A stretch of 64,000 nt of DNA from Pseudomonas syringae KCTC 12500 (GTDB lineage Bacteria > Pseudomonadota > Gammaproteobacteria > Pseudomonadales > Pseudomonadaceae): NCBI RefSeq assembly GCF_000507185.2, contig NZ_AYTM02000002.1:5181501-5245500 (forward strand), read 5' to 3'. Position numbers and translations under genes: made by a program. Positions 61,305 to 64,000 of this stretch are shown here, piece after piece. How positions within the stretch are numbered: position 1 is the stretch's first letter; every line of letters starts with the position of its first letter. The notes beneath the pieces are model-generated. The model ran no database searches, had not been told where the DNA came from, and saw nothing but the letters and a program-made list of their open reading frames with translations.

Positions 61305-64000
61305 ATGAATCGGACGTCTGTTGTCGATGAACAACGCTTTCGAAAATTGCTGGGTCGTAACGTTGGCTTGCCATTGGGTGTCGGTGTACTGAGCGCAGTT
61401 TTCTTCATTCTGCTGATCAGTTATCTGCTCACTGCAATACAGTGGGTCGAACACACTGACCGGGTGATCAACAACACCAACCGCTCAATGAAACTGTCGA
61501 TAGACATGGAAACCGGCATGCGCGGTTTTCTGCTGACGGGTGATCAGCATTTTCTCGACCCCTATGAGGTCGCCAAGCCGCTGTTGCTCGCCGAGCTGCA
61601 GGGGCTGGAGAAACTGGTAGACGACAACCCTACGCAGCTGGATCGGTTCAGACGTCTGTCCACGCTGCAGCAGGAGTGGAATGCGTTCGCCCAGGAGATG
61701 ATCACGTTACGGCGCACCAACGGCGATTATCAGACGCCGGTGCTGGCCGGACGTGGCAAACGCATCACCGACCAGATCCGTACCGAATATGATCAGGCCG
61801 TGGAGATGGAGCAACAACTTCGACTGAACCGCAATGCTGAAGTCACGCGCAGTACCATTCTTTCCGTCACTCTTTATCTGATATTCGTGGTGATCGTCAG
61901 CGCAATTCTTGCCTATATCGGCCGCAGGGATCTGTTGTCGCTGTCGAATACTTACAGCGAAAACCTCAGGCTGCAGGAAATCAATTCCGAGCGTCTGCAG
62001 AAAGTGGCCTGGCTGCGCAATGGCCAGAGCGAGCTGGCTGAGCAGGTTCTGGGGCAACTGACGCTGAGCATGCTGGGCCGCAATATCCTCCAGTTCCTGA
62101 CCCAATACCTGGGCGCGTCGGTGGCGGCGGTTTACATTCGCCAAGACCACGGCGGCCTGACGCGCGCAGCCTCGTATGGCTTCTCCCGCGAACAGGAGCA
62201 GCAAGATCAGACCATTCACAGTGATGAAGGCATTGTCGGGCAGGCCGCCCAGCAGGACCGCATCATTACGCTGGATGAACTGCCGGATAATTACTTCAAG
62301 GTTGCTTCCGGCCTGGGCGACGGTTCACCGCGCAGCGTGGTGGTGGTGCCAACCAGCAATGACGATCAGGTCAACGGCGTGATCGAACTGGGCTTTTTGC
62401 GCGCCCTGACCGAGCGGGACATCGAGTTCCTTGAGCTGGTGGCGGACAACGTCGGCACGTCCATCGAAGCCGCCCGTTATCGCCAGCGTCTGCAGGAGGT
62501 GCTGGCCGAGACCCAGCAGCTCAACGAAGAGCTGCAGGTGCAGCAGGAAGAACTGCGCACCGCCAACGAAGAGCTGGAGGAGCAATCGCGCATCCTCAAG
62601 GAATCCCAGGCTCATCTGGAGACCCAGCAGGCCGAACTTGAGCAGACCAACGAGCAGTTGGCCGACCAGAGTCAAGCGCTGGCCGAGCAGCGCGATGCGC
62701 TGGATCGCAACAACGAAGAACTGAATATCGCCCAGGCCGAGTTGCAGGCGCGGGCGGACGAGCTGCAGCGTGCCAGCAAGTACAAGTCCGAGTTCCTCGC
62801 CAACATGTCCCACGAGCTGCGCACGCCGCTCAACAGCTCGCTGATCCTCGCCAAACTACTGGCCGAGAACCCGGGCGAAAATCTCACCGCCGAACAGGTC
62901 AAGTTTGCCGAGTCGATTTATTCGGCGGGTAATGACCTGCTGAATCTGATCAACGACATTCTGGATATTTCCAAGGTCGAGGCCGGCAAGCTGGAAGTGC
63001 GCCCGGAAAACAGCAGCGTTCCCCGACTGGTCGAAGGTCTGCGGACGCTCTTCCAACCGCTGGCCGCCGAGAAGAAGCTGGCGTTTACCGTCGACATCCA
63101 GACCGGCGCGCCCACCATGCTGTTCACCGATCGCCAGCGTCTTGAGCAGATCCTCAAGAACCTGCTGTCCAACGCGATCAAGTTCACCGAGGCCGGCTCG
63201 GTCAGCATGGTCGTTTCGCGTCAGCCGGGCGCAGGTATCGCCTTCATCGTGCGTGATTCGGGCATCGGCATCGCCGAGGAGCACCAGCAGGGTATCTTCG
63301 AAGCGTTCCGTCAGGCAGATGGCACCACCAACCGGCGTTACGGCGGTACCGGACTGGGGCTGTCGATTTCACGAGATCTGGCGGCATTGCTGGGCGGGTC
63401 GATCAGTGTGACCAGCGCACCGGGGCAGGGCAGTATTTTCAGCCTGGTGCTGCCGGAGCATTACGTCGAGCAAGACGATCGCGAGCCGGGCAGCGATCTG
63501 CCAATCGTGCCAGCGCCTGCTGCGCTGCAGCCTTATGCTCCTGTGCTTCCGGTCATTGCGCAGCCTGTTCCGGCACCCGTGCCGATGGATACGCCGGTGC
63601 CGGTATTTGCCGACGACCGCGACAAGGCACCTTTCCAGCGACGCTGCATTTTGGTGATCGAAGACGAGGTGCGATTCGCCCAGATTCTCTACGATCTCGC
63701 CCACGAACTGGGCTACGACTGTCTGGTGGCGCATGCTGCCGACGATGGCTTCAATCTGGCATCACGCTATACGCCGGATGCGATCCTGCTGGACATGCGC
63801 CTGCCGGACCATTCGGGCCTGACCGTGCTGCAGCGTCTCAAGGAGCTGGCGCCCACCCGGCACATTCCGGTGCACGTGATCTCGGTCGAAGATCGCCAGG
63901 AAGCCGCCTTGCATATGGGCGCGATTGGCTACGCGGTCAAGCCGACCACGCGTGAAGAGCTCAAGGACGTGTTCGCCAAGCTGGAAGCCAAGCTGACGCA
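61305..64000 (+). CDS. Hybrid sensor histidine kinase / response regulator (partial, runs off right edge)
   Basis: At least 898 residues with no stop before the window end. There are two membrane helices (about 23-43 and 182-205) around a periplasmic CHASE3-like domain (MKLSIDMETGMRGFLLTGD). A cytoplasmic GAF domain follows, then a long coiled coil of LEE/QQ repeats (about 395-490), a HisKA domain with His503 in NMSHELRTPLN, and an HATPase domain (NLLSNAIKF, RDSGIGI, GGTGLGLSIS). After a Pro/Val-rich linker comes a receiver with Asp830 in LLDMRLPDHSG. More receiver or Hpt domains probably follow beyond the edge. AGGGAT precedes the ATG at 61305. Confidence 0.9.
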   Translation, partial: MNRTSVVDEQRFRKLLGRNVGLPLGVGVLSAVFFILLISYLLTAIQWVEHTDRVINNTNRSMKLSIDMETGMRGFLLTGDQHFLDPYEVAKPLLLAELQGLEKLVDDNPTQLDRFRRLSTLQQEWNAFAQEMITLRRTNGDYQTPVLAGRGKRITDQIRTEYDQAVEMEQQLRLNRNAEVTRSTILSVTLYLIFVVIVSAILAYIGRRDLLSLSNTYSENLRLQEINSERLQKVAWLRNGQSELAEQVLGQLTLSMLGRNILQFLTQYLGASVAAVYIRQDHGGLTRAASYGFSREQEQQDQTIHSDEGIVGQAAQQDRIITLDELPDNYFKVASGLGDGSPRSVVVVPTSNDDQVNGVIELGFLRALTERDIEFLELVADNVGTSIEAARYRQRLQEVLAETQQLNEELQVQQEELRTANEELEEQSRILKESQAHLETQQAELEQTNEQLADQSQALAEQRDALDRNNEELNIAQAELQARADELQRASKYKSEFLANMSHELRTPLNSSLILAKLLAENPGENLTAEQVKFAESIYSAGNDLLNLINDILDISKVEAGKLEVRPENSSVPRLVEGLRTLFQPLAAEKKLAFTVDIQTGAPTMLFTDRQRLEQILKNLLSNAIKFTEAGSVSMVVSRQPGAGIAFIVRDSGIGIAEEHQQGIFEAFRQADGTTNRRYGGTGLGLSISRDLAALLGGSISVTSAPGQGSIFSLVLPEHYVEQDDREPGSDLPIVPAPAALQPYAPVLPVIAQPVPAPVPMDTPVPVFADDRDKAPFQRRCILVIEDEVRFAQILYDLAHELGYDCLVAHAADDGFNLASRYTPDAILLDMRLPDHSGLTVLQRLKELAPTRHIPVHVISVEDRQEAALHMGAIGYAVKPTTREELKDVFAKLEAKLT

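Overview
The window reads as chromosomal DNA of a fluorescent Pseudomonas, most likely of the P. syringae group. This is inferred from the GC-rich codon use, the mannitol/arabitol operon in the mtlEFGKDYZ order known from Pseudomonas, Pseudomonas-type REP palindromes, NhaR/YceH/TerC-type genes and an orphan TccC/Rhs toxin. No database was consulted. All product calls rest on motifs, lengths and gene order.

Layout. 0.4-5.8 kb: a periplasmic molybdenum aldehyde oxidoreductase (paoABC), its XdhC-type chaperone and a convergent MocA-type cytidylyltransferase. 6-11.4 kb: a flavin reductase, a tandem REP element, an aldehyde dehydrogenase with a divergent LysR, and a decarboxylating malate/tartrate dehydrogenase with a divergent LysR. 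11.4-22.2 kb: a catabolic island with a spermidine/putrescine-type ABC transporter, a RibB paralogue, a DUF1330 protein, a Nudix hydrolase, a GntR/FadR regulator, and an operon for a DUF1185 protein, alpha/beta hydrolase, aldehyde dehydrogenase and flavin reductase. Two 16-base identical palindromic sites and one weaker copy tie these units into a probable single GntR regulon. 22.4-29.1 kb: formaldehyde dehydrogenase, SDR, TccC-like Rhs protein with an HExxH C-terminal domain, aldehyde dehydrogenase. 29-40.2 kb: ordinary chromosomal genes (pbpG, small membrane and lipoproteins, shikimate dehydrogenase-like, yceH, MFS, nhaR, terC family, puuB).

40.4-41.8 kb: two near-identical tRNA-Val(GAC) units, each with its own promoter and terminator, bracket a 1.1-kb cargo. 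The cargo encodes a 74-residue protein whose first 15 residues closely resemble the N-terminus of eukaryotic actin, a possible 49-residue amphipathic peptide, and a RimJ/RimL-type N-acetyltransferase. 41.9-48.7 kb: PRISE-like reductase, Nudix, YahK-like alcohol dehydrogenase, a GAF-GAF-GGDEF-EAL protein, and an unknown 184-residue protein behind a consensus sigma-54 promoter. 48.8-58.2 kb: the mtl polyol operon and mtlR. 58.3-64 kb: cobF, a glycosyltransferase, a single-domain response regulator and a hybrid histidine kinase that runs off the right edge.

How parts work together. Pao proteins need MCD cofactor, which the neighbouring MocA can make and the XdhC-like protein can insert. The mtl genes form a full route: uptake (EFGK), oxidation (D) and phosphorylation (Y, Z). 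The GntR island looks like uptake of an organic, perhaps N-containing, compound, followed by flavin-dependent oxygenation, hydrolysis and aldehyde oxidation. The oxygenase itself is not in the window. The best candidates for something undescribed are the actin-N-terminus-like peptide with its acetyltransferase between duplicated tRNA genes, and the GntR regulon.
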